DNA from: Flavobacteriales bacterium
Lineage (GTDB): Bacteria; Bacteroidota; Bacteroidia; Flavobacteriales_D; JAHECK01
Assembly (NCBI GenBank): GCA_024641785.1
Contig: JAHECK010000005.1
Location: forward strand, 1 to 54,562
Direction: 5' to 3'
Length of the DNA: 54,562 nucleotides
How positions within the stretch are numbered: position 1 is the stretch's first letter; the number at the start of each line of letters is the position of its first letter. The translations under genes and the position numbers were made by a program. A model generated the notes under the pieces. The model ran no database searches. It was not told where the DNA came from and was given only the letters and a program-made list of their open reading frames with translations. This document shows positions 17,903-26,268 of this stretch, in pieces.

Positions 17903-20290
17903 TTAGTTTTTAATGATTTTCAGTGTTTTTTCACTTGAACTTTCATTAGTAAGCTTTATTATATAAAATCCTTTTTCAAGGTTTTCTCCTATTCTTACTA
18001 TTCCTTCGGAAGCATTTAAATTATATACTTCCACTTTTTGTCCGATAGAATTATATACTTCCAAGTTCGAATTTATATCTTCTTCATTCACTTTGTAATT
18101 AATATAAAAGAAATCACTACTCGGATTTGGATAAGCGATTAGATTAATAGGGTTTGAAGGAAATTCATTGACTCCTGTTATTCCGGCGTCCCAAACTTTA
18201 AAGTAATCTACTCCAGCTTCCGAAGCAGAAGTGAAATTCGTGTTTGAATTCGCTTTAAATCGAACATTCATAGTAGATGTAGGTTCAATAATGGAAGCGA
18301 TATCAATCTCAGAAAACATCCATAGAATCTCTTCAAATACATCATAGCTAAATGAAGTGATCGTTTCCGTACTTATTCCATTTGATATTTTAATTTGGAA
18401 TTCATTTGTCCCCGGAAGTTGCGTATTCAAATTCAAATTAAAGAACCAGGTATAGAAGCTCAAATATGGACTTTCATATCCTGTAAGGTCAAAGCTAGGT
18501 GATATCAATTCAGCATTTCCTCCAACAAGCACCCCTCCATTTACATCGCTAATATTTCCGGTCACATAACAATAATTACCGGCATCTTCTGGAACATCTA
18601 AATTGGGTGTAATGTAAATCGGAACACCTGGAGGTTGAATTCCAATAGGAACTCCCCTTTCCCAATCACCGGTAAAGCCGGTATTATTTGAGGTCCATCC
18701 AAGATCAAGTGCAAAAATATCTTCATAACCTTCGATCAATTCTATTGCTATGCTATTATTACTCTCCGCTAAACTCTCATTTTCACTTACAAAGGTATTG
18801 TATCCCCATTTTCCTGAAAACACTTCATAGTCTCCTTCATAAAATTCATCTATCATAAAACTTCCATCCATATTGCTTTCCATCTCAAATTCAAATGTAC
18901 CGTTTCGAATTAGCACTTTTGCATTTGGAATCGGGTCTCCGCTTAAGGCATCAACTACTGAACCTGAAAATCCAAAACTTGCTAATGGAATAAGCTCAAC
19001 ATTTAAATAGCTTGTTGAATCATTTTGTAAGGCAATGCTCAATGTTTCAGATTGAAATCCCGGTTTAGAAACGGTTACATCATAAGTACCTGAAGTTGCA
19101 AAACCGGTAGCATAATCCCCGAATAGGTCAGAATGATCCAATACATTTGTGGTGACAATTTCGATGGAAGCATCTGCAATCGGGTTCCCATTATCTGCTC
19201 GGGTAATATTCCCTTCTAACCAACAAGCTCTGACATAATTAGGCTCCAGAACATACATTCCATTTCCAATATCAGAGACTAAAACCAATCCTGAAGGTAA
19301 GAAAGGATATGCTCCCCATGCACCGCTAAAACCGGTGCTTTCAGGAATGAAGGTGTCGAAATTCCCGACTTCTACTAAATTTGAAGGATTAGAACCATCT
19401 ACTAGAATACACCCATCCGTATAGTAAGAAATGATCAACCAATCGTCCCAAACATGCACATTGTGGGGAATCACTCCATCTCCTAAAGTTTCATAGGGAA
19501 CAAATTGATCTAATTCTTGAATATCACTTGGGTTTGTAACGTCATAAGCACCTACAGTAGCATTTGCTAATTCATCTGTTGTAAATAAAATCGTTCCATC
19601 ATCAGATAGCCATGAATTATGGGTAAAATTAAATTCAGTCGACTGACTTCCCAGAAATAAGGTGTTTTCTTTATCTTCTACATCATAAATCGAAAAATGA
19701 CCGGCATAGATCTCAGAAGAATACATTTTATTATCTCTTACATAAACATCATGCGCATAAATTGCAGGTCCATGTCCGGCATATTCAGGTGATCCAGGTG
19801 TTGTGGCAACATCTACATAAACGATCCCTCCACTATTTAAATTTGATCCTGCAAGGTAGGCATAACCAAATTCATCAATGTATATGTTGTGAATACTACT
19901 TAGCGTTCCTAATCCGGTAATTGTCGGCGTCCAATCACTTGATGAAGCACTTAATGGAAGATCGCTCAGATCAATAACCATAACTCCATTGGATGTCTCA
20001 TTGGTAACGTAAGCATATTCTCCCCATGTTTTAATATCTCGCCAAATGGAATTAACTCCATCCATAAAAAATAATTCTACCGGATTTGTAGGATCACTCA
20101 GATCCACAATTGAAACACCATTATAAACGCCAACAAGTGCATATTCTGCACTGTCAGAGGCTACATAACCCCATATATCGCTAAGATCTTCATCGTAGGA
20201 TATACTTCCTTGGAAAGTCATGTTCAACTGAGAAAATGTTGAGATACTTAATAATAATGAAAGAAAAATAGTCGTAGTAATAATTCTCAT
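17903..20290 (-). CDS. Choice-of-anchor B family protein with LVIVD repeats and T9SS type A sorting domain
   Basis: The 795-residue protein has a signal peptide (MRIITTTIFLSLLLSISTFSQ). An N-terminal beta-propeller-like region has LVIVD-type repeats (GVSIVDLSDPTNPVEL, GVMVIDLSD, GSNPSNLVEVGNF), the hallmark of the choice-of-anchor B family. Two carboxypeptidase-regulatory-like (CNA-B/transthyretin-like) units follow (LEGNITRADNGNPIADASIEI and FSGSVVDALSGDPIPNAKVLI). A beta-sandwich comes next, then a type A T9SS sorting domain (LIAYPNPSSDFFYINYK ... GFYIIKLTNES). It should be exported through the outer membrane. No catalytic site is visible; a binding or adhesive role is likely. It is monocistronic, with its own terminator. 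Confidence 0.88.
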   Translation of the reverse strand: MRIITTTIFLSLLLSISTFSQLNMTFQGSISYDEDLSDIWGYVASDSAEYALVGVYNGVSIVDLSDPTNPVELFFMDGVNSIWRDIKTWGEYAYVTNETSNGVMVIDLSDLPLSASSSDWTPTITGLGTLSSIHNIYIDEFGYAYLAGSNLNSGGIVYVDVATTPGSPEYAGHGPAIYAHDVYVRDNKMYSSEIYAGHFSIYDVEDKENTLFLGSQSTEFNFTHNSWLSDDGTILFTTDELANATVGAYDVTNPSDIQELDQFVPYETLGDGVIPHNVHVWDDWLIISYYTDGCILVDGSNPSNLVEVGNFDTFIPESTGFSGAWGAYPFLPSGLVLVSDIGNGMYVLEPNYVRACWLEGNITRADNGNPIADASIEIVTTNVLDHSDLFGDYATGFATSGTYDVTVSKPGFQSETLSIALQNDSTSYLNVELIPLASFGFSGSVVDALSGDPIPNAKVLIRNGTFEFEMESNMDGSFMIDEFYEGDYEVFSGKWGYNTFVSENESLAESNNSIAIELIEGYEDIFALDLGWTSNNTGFTGDWERGVPIGIQPPGVPIYITPNLDVPEDAGNYCYVTGNISDVNGGVLVGGNAELISPSFDLTGYESPYLSFYTWFFNLNLNTQLPGTNEFQIKISNGISTETITSFSYDVFEEILWMFSEIDIASIIEPTSTMNVRFKANSNTNFTSASEAGVDYFKVWDAGITGVNEFPSNPINLIAYPNPSSDFFYINYKVNEEDINSNLEVYNSIGQKVEVYNLNASEGIVRIGENLEKGFYIIKLTNESSSEKTLKIIKN

Positions 20291-20437
20291 AGTAATAGGT
20301 TTTATGTTTATTTCATGCTAAAAATATTCAATTCAATTACTTTAGTATAATTGATATGGATGAACGGTCTATATTCAATTTTGAATTGATCAAATATGAT
20401 CATAAACTGTTATTTAAAGAGCTATCAAAAAACGATT

Positions 20438-20977
20438 ATGAAAAGAGAGGAAGCAGTTGAACTATTGAAATCAATGACAAAGGGCGAAAGTTTATTAAGA
20501 CATGCAAGAAGTGTAGAATTAGTGATGGAAGCATATGCGATCCATTTTGATGAAGACCCTGAGGAATGGGCAAATTGTGGTTTATTACATGATGCGGATT
20601 ATGAAGCCTTCCCTGAGGAACATCCACATCGAATAGTAAAGATCTTGAATGATCTTGGAGAAAAAAAGATCGCTTATGCAATATCTGCTCATTACACTAA
20701 ATGGAATGTTCCTTACTTAAATACTATTGATAAGGCTTTATTAGCATGTGATGAATTAACAGGATTTATCATCGCTTGTTGTCAGATTAGACCTGAAGGA
20801 ATAGTGAATTTAAGTCCAAAGAGTGTGAAAAAGAAGCTCTCTAATCCCAAATTTGCTGCAAAGGTGGATAGGGATGAAATCAGACAGGGAATATCCCTTT
20901 TAGGACTTACTGAAAATGAACATATTCAGTTTATAATTAATGTTTTAGAAAGAAATAAAGAGGAGCTATCTATCTAA
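20438..20977 (+). CDS. HD-domain (HDIG-like) hydrolase
   Basis: The start is set at ATG 20438 (179 residues). The track start at 20396 adds 14 residues unlike the family, while MKREEAVELLKSM is a typical opening. HD-domain motifs are present: LLRHARSVELVMEAYA (first His), CGLLHDADYEAFPEEHP (HD pair) and a later DKALLACDELTG. Such short HD proteins are metal-dependent phosphohydrolases of nucleotides or related phosphates; the substrate here is unknown. It is divergent from the choice-of-anchor gene. A 430-base gap follows that holds a possible small RNA. Confidence 0.8.
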   Translation: MKREEAVELLKSMTKGESLLRHARSVELVMEAYAIHFDEDPEEWANCGLLHDADYEAFPEEHPHRIVKILNDLGEKKIAYAISAHYTKWNVPYLNTIDKALLACDELTGFIIACCQIRPEGIVNLSPKSVKKKLSNPKFAAKVDRDEIRQGISLLGLTENEHIQFIINVLERNKEELSI

Positions 20978-21186
20978 ATCTGATTAGTGAGAATCAAATT
21001 GATATGCCGAAAAACCAATATAAATCATATTATAGAAGCTTTATTAAATATACATTAAAACAATATATTTAATATATAAGCAACTATATCAAGCTATTAC
21101 ACTTTTAAGAATAGCAAATCCAATTTTTTTAATCCAATTGATATTAATCATAGTTTCAGCTACTCTATATTGTAAATTTGAAGTGT

Positions 21187-21309
21187 AAATTCCTTTTGTA
21201 AATAGGAGAAAACATAAATAAAATACACCATGCATTCTAAAAGCATGGTTCATGACTAAGTGATACACATTTAACTATAAAAGGCAGCTTGACTCGCTGC
21301 CTTTTTATT
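21187..21309 (+). ncRNA. Putative small RNA or orphan terminated transcript
   Basis: A perfect -7 element TAAATTTG (21173-21180) precedes a ~120-base stretch without a real ORF. The stretch contains a perfect 7-bp hairpin ACCATGC/GCATGGT (21227-21249) and ends in a strong terminator. The -33 box is poor (TTTC, 15 bases away), so the start is uncertain. It could instead be the long 3' end of the HD-gene transcript. It matches no RNA family I recognise. Confidence 0.35.
21279..21309 (+). terminator. Strong Rho-independent terminator with no gene directly upstream
   Basis: AAAAGGCAGC and GCTGCCTTTT form a perfect 10-bp stem around TTGACTC, followed by a T-rich tail. The nearest plus-strand stop is 300 bases upstream, which is why a small transcript is suspected. 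Confidence 0.85.
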
Positions 21310-21428
21310 TTCAATATCTCTCTCCTATTCACCAATTTAGTTCATATTTCCTGTTTTATAACAAATTAGATTCAAATTGCATTTCCATAAATCAACTATT
21401 TTGAAGAATATTGCAAAAAATAAATCTT

Positions 21429-23309
21429 GTGAAAAACATTTTCCCTTTTCTTCTATTTATATTATTCTTTTTTGGAAGCGAATTAGCTGCTCAAAATGAA
21501 AATAACGTTTGGTATTTTGGTGATGGTGCCGGACTTGATTTTAATGCAGGTGTTAATCCAACTGTTCTTGAAGATGGTAGTTCTGAGTTTGACTCCTTTG
21601 AAGGATGTTCTTCTGTAAGTAATCTTGATGGAGAATTATTATTTTATTGTGATGGACTTAGAGTTTTTAGATCGGATCATCAAGTAATGACCAACGGATA
21701 TGGTTTAAATGGAAATAGTAGTACCATCCAATCAACAATCATAGTACCTTCGCCGGCTAACGATGGATTATATTATCTTTTTACATTAGATACTGACTAC
21801 CTTTTAGGTTCAGCTACTTATACCGGTTTAAGTTATTCCATCATCGATATGAATCAATGGTTTGGTTTTGGTGCAGTTACTGATGTAAAAAACATTCAAA
21901 TCTCTGATTTACCATTGAATGAAGGTTTAACAGCAGTAATGCATGCAAATGGACAAGATGTATGGATTCTTACACAACAAATGGAAACAGATATTTTTGA
22001 AGCTTATTTATTAACTTCTGATAGTCTTAGCACCACCCCTGTTCTTTCTGACGCGAGTGTGATAGACCCATTAGGATTTCAAAGTTGTTTAAAGGTTTCT
22101 CCAAATGGATATAAAGTCGCTTCTGTTTATTCAGGCGCTTATAAAGGTGAAGTGTTAGATTTTGACCCTTATACTGGAATACTAAGTAATTCAATCGACT
22201 TAGAAATGGACCAGGATAATGTTCAAAACTGGTCACCTTATGGATGTGAATTTTCTCCGAGCGGAGATCGCTTATATGTTTCTCATCTTGATTATGGTCC
22301 GGTTGTTCAATATGATTTAACAGCAGATGATATTCCTGCTTCGAGAGCCGATGTAGGAATAAATAATGGCGTAAGTGGAAACGCACCATATTCAACTCTT
22401 CAACTGGCTCCAAATGGTAAAATATATGTTGCTTGTTTTTATGATGATTTTATTTCAGTGATCAATTCACCTGATGAACTTGCTGCAGATTGTAATTTCG
22501 AGGATACAGTGATTACCTTTGCAAACAAAACTTGCACTTTTGGACTACCCCAATTTGTTCAGGCAAGTCATATTTTAGAAGGATTTACTTACAATGAAGC
22601 TTGCAGAGGCGATACGATATTCTTTACTCCCGAAAGTGTTTATGATTCTTTATACTGGGATTTTGGAGATATAAACTCCGGTGATGATAATTTCTCTACT
22701 GATACAAATACATTTCATATTTATGAAGAAGCCGGCATCTATACTGTTACTTTAGAATCTTATTTAGGAGAAAATACCTTAGTCTTTACTGAAGATATTA
22801 ATGTTCCTGGGCCGACTTTGGAACTTGGACTTGGTGATTCAACCTGTCTAGATTATGTTGAGATCGATGCTACCATTGATGGAGCCGTTTCTTACCTATG
22901 GTATGATGATAGTACAGGTCCTAAAAAATGGGTTCAACCCCCGGGAGTATATTGGGTAACTGTTGATGAAGGTCTGTGTACAAGTACCGATACTGTTGAA
23001 TATTGGTCGGGAGACTGTGCCTATATGTTATTTCCAAACATCATCACTCCAAACGGGGATGAGCGTAATGATACTTTTTTACCTATACAACACTGGTTTG
23101 TAGTAAACTTTGAAATCCAGATCTATGATCGCTGGGGAAAACAGGTTTATGCTTCAGATCAATTTTTAGAAGGTTGGGATGGGAAAGATCAGAATGGAAA
23201 AGATGTTGCTGATGGTGTTTATTTCTATATGATCAAGTATAGTGGGAAATTTGCACAAGTGAAAGAAATTAACTCAACTCTTCAAGTAACCAGAGTTAGA
23301 ACCAGGTAG
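21429..23309 (+). CDS. Gliding-motility-associated C-terminal domain protein (T9SS type B) with PKD-like domain
   Basis: I prefer the GTG at 21429 (MKNIFPFLLFILFFFGSELAAQ, a clean signal peptide, 626 residues) over the track's TTG at 21411, which would be nearly leaderless behind a TATTTTG box. The first ~380 residues look like a beta-propeller (FEGCSSVSNLDGELLFYCDG, ... APNGKIYVACF). Then comes a PKD-like domain (YWDFGDINSGDDN ... YEEAGIYTVTLESYLG). The C-terminus is the CHU_C/gliding-associated type B sorting domain (NIITPNGDERNDTF ... IYDRWGKQVYAS ... GWDGKDQNGKDVADGVYFY). Type B substrates use the same T9SS but other anchoring partners than type A. No partner gene such as a PorP/SprF-like protein is adjacent. 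Confidence 0.9.
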   Translation: MKNIFPFLLFILFFFGSELAAQNENNVWYFGDGAGLDFNAGVNPTVLEDGSSEFDSFEGCSSVSNLDGELLFYCDGLRVFRSDHQVMTNGYGLNGNSSTIQSTIIVPSPANDGLYYLFTLDTDYLLGSATYTGLSYSIIDMNQWFGFGAVTDVKNIQISDLPLNEGLTAVMHANGQDVWILTQQMETDIFEAYLLTSDSLSTTPVLSDASVIDPLGFQSCLKVSPNGYKVASVYSGAYKGEVLDFDPYTGILSNSIDLEMDQDNVQNWSPYGCEFSPSGDRLYVSHLDYGPVVQYDLTADDIPASRADVGINNGVSGNAPYSTLQLAPNGKIYVACFYDDFISVINSPDELAADCNFEDTVITFANKTCTFGLPQFVQASHILEGFTYNEACRGDTIFFTPESVYDSLYWDFGDINSGDDNFSTDTNTFHIYEEAGIYTVTLESYLGENTLVFTEDINVPGPTLELGLGDSTCLDYVEIDATIDGAVSYLWYDDSTGPKKWVQPPGVYWVTVDEGLCTSTDTVEYWSGDCAYMLFPNIITPNGDERNDTFLPIQHWFVVNFEIQIYDRWGKQVYASDQFLEGWDGKDQNGKDVADGVYFYMIKYSGKFAQVKEINSTLQVTRVRTR

Positions 23310-23460
23310 TCAAACAGTTAGTTTTTTTAGGACGAGATATACTAAATGCTTGAATTTATGAATGTATAATTGCATAAATGAAATCGGGAAAGCATTTGAT
23401 TTAAAGGTATTTTCACTTCTATCTACCTTCATTCCGCATCAGTCTATATTTTTTTACTTT

Positions 23461-23487
23461 AAGCGCCGTGCTTCGAGCTTCCCGCTT
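23461..23487 (-). repeat. GC-rich imperfect hairpin downstream of the metallopeptidase gene
   Basis: AAGCG and CGCTT flank an inner GCT/AGC pairing, giving a GC-rich stem-loop in very AT-rich surroundings. On the minus strand it reads GAAGCTCGAAGCACG, an approximate tandem. It lies eight bases after the stop at 23496 and has no proper T-tract, so it is not a standard terminator. Confidence 0.35.
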
Positions 23488-23495
23488 ATTAACTT

Positions 23496-24335
23496 TCAAT
23501 TAAGAATCTCTCTTGCCGGGACAGTTCTATATCGTTTCATTAGGTCTTGTGCCGGCGTTCCTTCAACTTGGTCATCAATCGAACTGAGGATATCATTTAT
23601 ATTTTTATCATTTAAACGACAACAAGTCTGATAGATCTTCATGATCTCACCTAAGGATCTTCCATCATTACTTTCTAATATTTCATTTAATTGAAAAAAG
23701 AAGTATGCTCCACCCCAATACATTTGTGGATAATGATGTGATTTCCTTAATTCCATCGCTACTATTGCGAATGGCTCTTCTTCTTGATAATAAGGTCGAG
23801 CTGAATTCAATTTTTGCTCATATTTATTATTGATATCTTCTTGAGTGCATTGTTTCATCTCCAATAGGATTTCATTTTGCATATAGGTTGCAAATCCTTC
23901 GGCAAACCATGAATTTGATTTACCAACAAATGGTATTGCAAGATGACTGATCTCATGAGGAGCGGTCCAGTCTTTTATAAAATCCTCCAAAGTAAATCGT
24001 GTATCAACATGGAAATGGACTTCTTGTATACTTGATCTATCTGTATTTGCCCATGGAACAGGCTCAGACGAATTACTAGATCTATGAAGATATAAATGAA
24101 GATCAAAAGGATATTTACCTAGTGTTCTTTCCGTTCCTTTAACAGTTTCAATCAACCATTTTTCTAATTTTTCTTTTTCACCAGGAGTAAATTCATCTTC
24201 ATAATGAAAAAGAATTTCAGGCGATGAAATCACTAATTCTGCAACTTCTTGCGCCGATTTTTCATTTATATTAGAATAAGTTATGGCTACGCTAATTACG
24301 GCAACGGATAATAATACAGGGAGCAAATATTTCAT
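23496..24335 (-). CDS. Putative secreted gluzincin-type metallopeptidase
   Basis: The 279-residue protein has an N-terminal signal or membrane anchor (MKYLLPVLLSVAVISVAIT). The zinc-binding motif HEISH (HExxH) is in WTAPHEISHLAIPFVG. It is followed by NSWFAEGFATYMQN, where the Glu of AEGFATY is the expected third ligand of gluzincins, as in peptidase MA-like proteins. The protein should act in the periplasm or outside the cell. The N-terminal 120 residues are a beta-rich segment without a recognised family. It is a single gene on the minus strand, with no operon partner. The specific substrate is unknown. Confidence 0.75.
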   Translation of the reverse strand: MKYLLPVLLSVAVISVAITYSNINEKSAQEVAELVISSPEILFHYEDEFTPGEKEKLEKWLIETVKGTERTLGKYPFDLHLYLHRSSNSSEPVPWANTDRSSIQEVHFHVDTRFTLEDFIKDWTAPHEISHLAIPFVGKSNSWFAEGFATYMQNEILLEMKQCTQEDINNKYEQKLNSARPYYQEEEPFAIVAMELRKSHHYPQMYWGGAYFFFQLNEILESNDGRSLGEIMKIYQTCCRLNDKNINDILSSIDDQVEGTPAQDLMKRYRTVPAREILN

Positions 24336-24715
24336 TAATAATTCCTAAATAATTGTTTGCATAAAAGTAAACTGTTTTAAAAGGATTAATAGAATTCCCC
24401 ATAAAAACTGCATAATTGAATAATCATTGGTCTTGATTCTATGAATATCTAAATGAAAAAAGGCCTGTTCATCACAAGCCTTTTTACGGGAAGTAAGTTT
24501 AAGCTTTTCAGCTTTAATTACTTCATTATAACGCAGATATACCTTAACAGTTGCCAATATAATATAACGGTGATCCTAATTTACAGAAAGGACACCATAA
24601 ATAAAGGTGTTTCTAAAATCGTAACCATTTAGGATTCGACTTCGTTAAATACTCCATATAACACAAACAAAGAATTAATTATTCACTAATCTGGCGGGAA
24701 TCACGCAAATTTATT
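24336..24715. other. Intergenic region with alternative hairpins and an unassigned terminator
   Basis: No convincing gene is present. The region contains a terminator at 24456-24486 and a block in which GGACACC (24590-24596) can pair with either GGTGATCC (24569-24576) or GGTGT (24606-24610). A TTG-start ORF at 24345-24557 on the minus strand runs through the terminator and is doubtful. Confidence 0.5.
24456..24486 (-). terminator. Terminator-like hairpin without an assigned gene
   Basis: AAAAAGGC and GCCTTTTT form a perfect 8-bp stem around a 13-base loop, with T runs on both strands. On the minus strand it could end a short transcript starting near 24.6 kb. On the plus strand no gene ends here. 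Confidence 0.6.
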
Positions 24716-25108
24716 ATGGAAATGATTGTAATAGTTGCCACAGGAATATTCGTATTGATCGTTTTAACAAGCTTATTTCTTAAAAGAAAAAGTATTAAAG
24801 CGTTTTTTGATTCTATTGAAAGACGAAAAGAATGGGCTAGAAAAAGACATCTTTTTCTTAATAATATGAATGAAGGTGTCAATCCTTTTACAGGTTACCA
24901 ACTCATTTCCTATTCTATTAATGGAAAAAGAAATGAAAAAGCGATTATGTCTTTTAATATCCCATTAGAAGATTTGAATTGCAGAAATAAGTGGAGAACT
25001 TATCTAAATAATGACTTAAATAAATTTATTGAAACGTTGCGATCGCATGAGTTTAAAATGCTCGAAATAAGTGATTGCAATGGAAGTAAAAGAATTGTGA
25101 GATTGTAA
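24716..25108 (+). CDS. Small single-span membrane protein of unknown function
   Basis: The 130-residue protein has one N-terminal transmembrane helix (MEMIVIVATGIFVLIVLTSLFL), a positively charged stretch just after it (KRKSIKAFFDSIERRKEWARKR), and a soluble alpha/beta C-terminal part ending ISDCNGSKRIVRL. I do not recognise a family. The positive-inside rule puts the soluble part in the cytoplasm. The gene ends in a strong bidirectional terminator shared with the convergent reductase gene, which supports that it is real. Its upstream region has possible alternative hairpins. Confidence 0.65.
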   Translation: MEMIVIVATGIFVLIVLTSLFLKRKSIKAFFDSIERRKEWARKRHLFLNNMNEGVNPFTGYQLISYSINGKRNEKAIMSFNIPLEDLNCRNKWRTYLNNDLNKFIETLRSHEFKMLEISDCNGSKRIVRL

Positions 25109-25135
25109 TACCTAAATGATTACTTGCTAATCAAT

Positions 25136-25170
25136 TAAAAAAAGCAGCTCTAATGGAGCTGCTTTTTTTA
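25136..25170. terminator. Bidirectional Rho-independent terminator
   Basis: AAAAAAAGCAGCTC-TAAT-GGAGCTGCTTTTTTT is a near-perfect palindrome with A and T runs on each side. It lies between the stops of the convergent genes at 25108 and 25175 and can serve both. Confidence 0.9.
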
Positions 25171-25174
25171 TTTA

Positions 25175-26218
25175 CTAATCTTTCGATGAAAGTTGTTCTA
25201 CAAAATCAATTATAGTTTCTTCCAATGGTCGGTAATGTAGCTTTAGTTCATTCCTGCTTTTTGAATTATCAAATTTCAAATGCCATCCTACATTATTTTT
25301 TACCCAAGAAAAAGTAAAACCAATAAAAGGCACTGATAGATACATAAGAAATTTAGGAAGTTCTTTTTTAGCCACCGGAAATGTGTTCCCAAATTTATTC
25401 CCTATCATTTTTGCAATTTGAAGCATGCTTAATGAATCTGCAGAAATTATATGACGCCCACTAGCCTTTTCTAGGAAAGCTGCCTTATAATGTGCTTCTG
25501 CAAGATCTCTGACATCTATCACTCCAAATTCTAAAGCGGGAACTCCCATTTTAGTAGAGCCATCGATCATTTGTCTCATAAAATTGAAGCTTTCGCTTGT
25601 TTGATTGAGACTAATACCGGGTCCCATAACAAATGAGGGATTAATAACTACCATATCCCATCTACTTTGCTCCTTCTCTAACTCCCAAGCTCTTTTTTCT
25701 GCAAGTGTTTTAGAATAACTATAAGGTGAATTCTTTAGGGAACTAGTTGTATTCCAATTAGCCTCAGTAAATACTCCATTTGGAATAAGTTGAGCATCAC
25801 TCACATCTCCATAAATAGCAGCAACACTACTTGTTAAAACAACACGCTTCACGCTTGGCGTTTCATTTACAGTATTTAATATGTTTTCAGTTCCCTTTAA
25901 TGCCGGATCAATAAGTTCTTTCTGTGCATCTTTAATATTAAGATTGAAAGGGGAAGCAGTATGAAATACTAATTCACAGCCTTCCATTGCTTCTTTATAA
26001 GAATTTGCCTCGAGCAGATCTGATTTAAAATATTTAATACTTCCAGGACTATTTGATGCAATTGAATTGAGTCCGTTTAATTTATCAGTATTATTTGGAT
26101 CCCGAACTCCGGCATGAACGGTAAATCCTTCTTCCAGTAGTTTTTTAACTATCCAACCCGCTACATAGCCAGTAGCTCCGGAAATAAAAACAGGTTTTGA
26201 TCGATCTATGGTTTTCAT
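25175..26218 (-). CDS. NAD(P)-dependent extended SDR, dihydroflavonol-4-reductase/aldehyde-reductase-like
   Basis: The 347-residue cytoplasmic enzyme has the extended-SDR pattern: nucleotide-binding FISGATGYVAGWIVKKLLEEG (GxxGxxG-like), VFHTASPF, the active-site YSYSKTLAE (YxxxK), and the family sequence RWDMVVINPSFVMGPG. This is the subgroup annotated as DFR-like or aldehyde reductase, which reduces aldehydes or ketones with NADPH. The natural substrate is unknown. It starts 50 bases after the TonB receptor gene on the same strand and may be co-transcribed with it; the shared terminator lies at 25136-25170. Confidence 0.85.
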   Translation of the reverse strand: MKTIDRSKPVFISGATGYVAGWIVKKLLEEGFTVHAGVRDPNNTDKLNGLNSIASNSPGSIKYFKSDLLEANSYKEAMEGCELVFHTASPFNLNIKDAQKELIDPALKGTENILNTVNETPSVKRVVLTSSVAAIYGDVSDAQLIPNGVFTEANWNTTSSLKNSPYSYSKTLAEKRAWELEKEQSRWDMVVINPSFVMGPGISLNQTSESFNFMRQMIDGSTKMGVPALEFGVIDVRDLAEAHYKAAFLEKASGRHIISADSLSMLQIAKMIGNKFGNTFPVAKKELPKFLMYLSVPFIGFTFSWVKNNVGWHLKFDNSKSRNELKLHYRPLEETIIDFVEQLSSKD

Positions 26219-26268
26219 TTTATTAATCGTTTTGGCCTATAAAGTTAGCTATAAAACGCTTTAATAAT

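Larger units (their letters stand above)
20978..21428. other. Intergenic region with AT-rich inverted repeat and possible small RNA
   Basis: No convincing protein gene is present. The region holds an AT-only inverted repeat (TTAAATATA at 21044-21052 and TATATTTAA at 21064-21072), the putative small RNA described separately, and the leader of the type B T9SS gene. A nine-codon ORF (MHSKSMVHD) at 21229 lies inside the small-RNA hairpin and is not supported as a gene. Confidence 0.6.

Noticed and set aside
21229-21258. Nine-codon ORF MHSKSMVHD with AGGAG upstream
   Set aside because: The AGGAG is ~21 bases from the ATG, and the codons form the stem of a hairpin. More likely RNA structure than a peptide.
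22027-22413. 128-residue minus-strand ORF
   Set aside because: It lies entirely inside the type B T9SS gene and has no recognisable protein signature.
24345-24557. 70-residue minus-strand ORF starting MATVKVYLR
   Set aside because: The opening resembles Bacteroidota tyrosine-recombinase N-termini, but the start is TTG, the frame runs through a terminator hairpin, and nothing after the first ten residues fits. Not supported as a gene or recombinase fragment.
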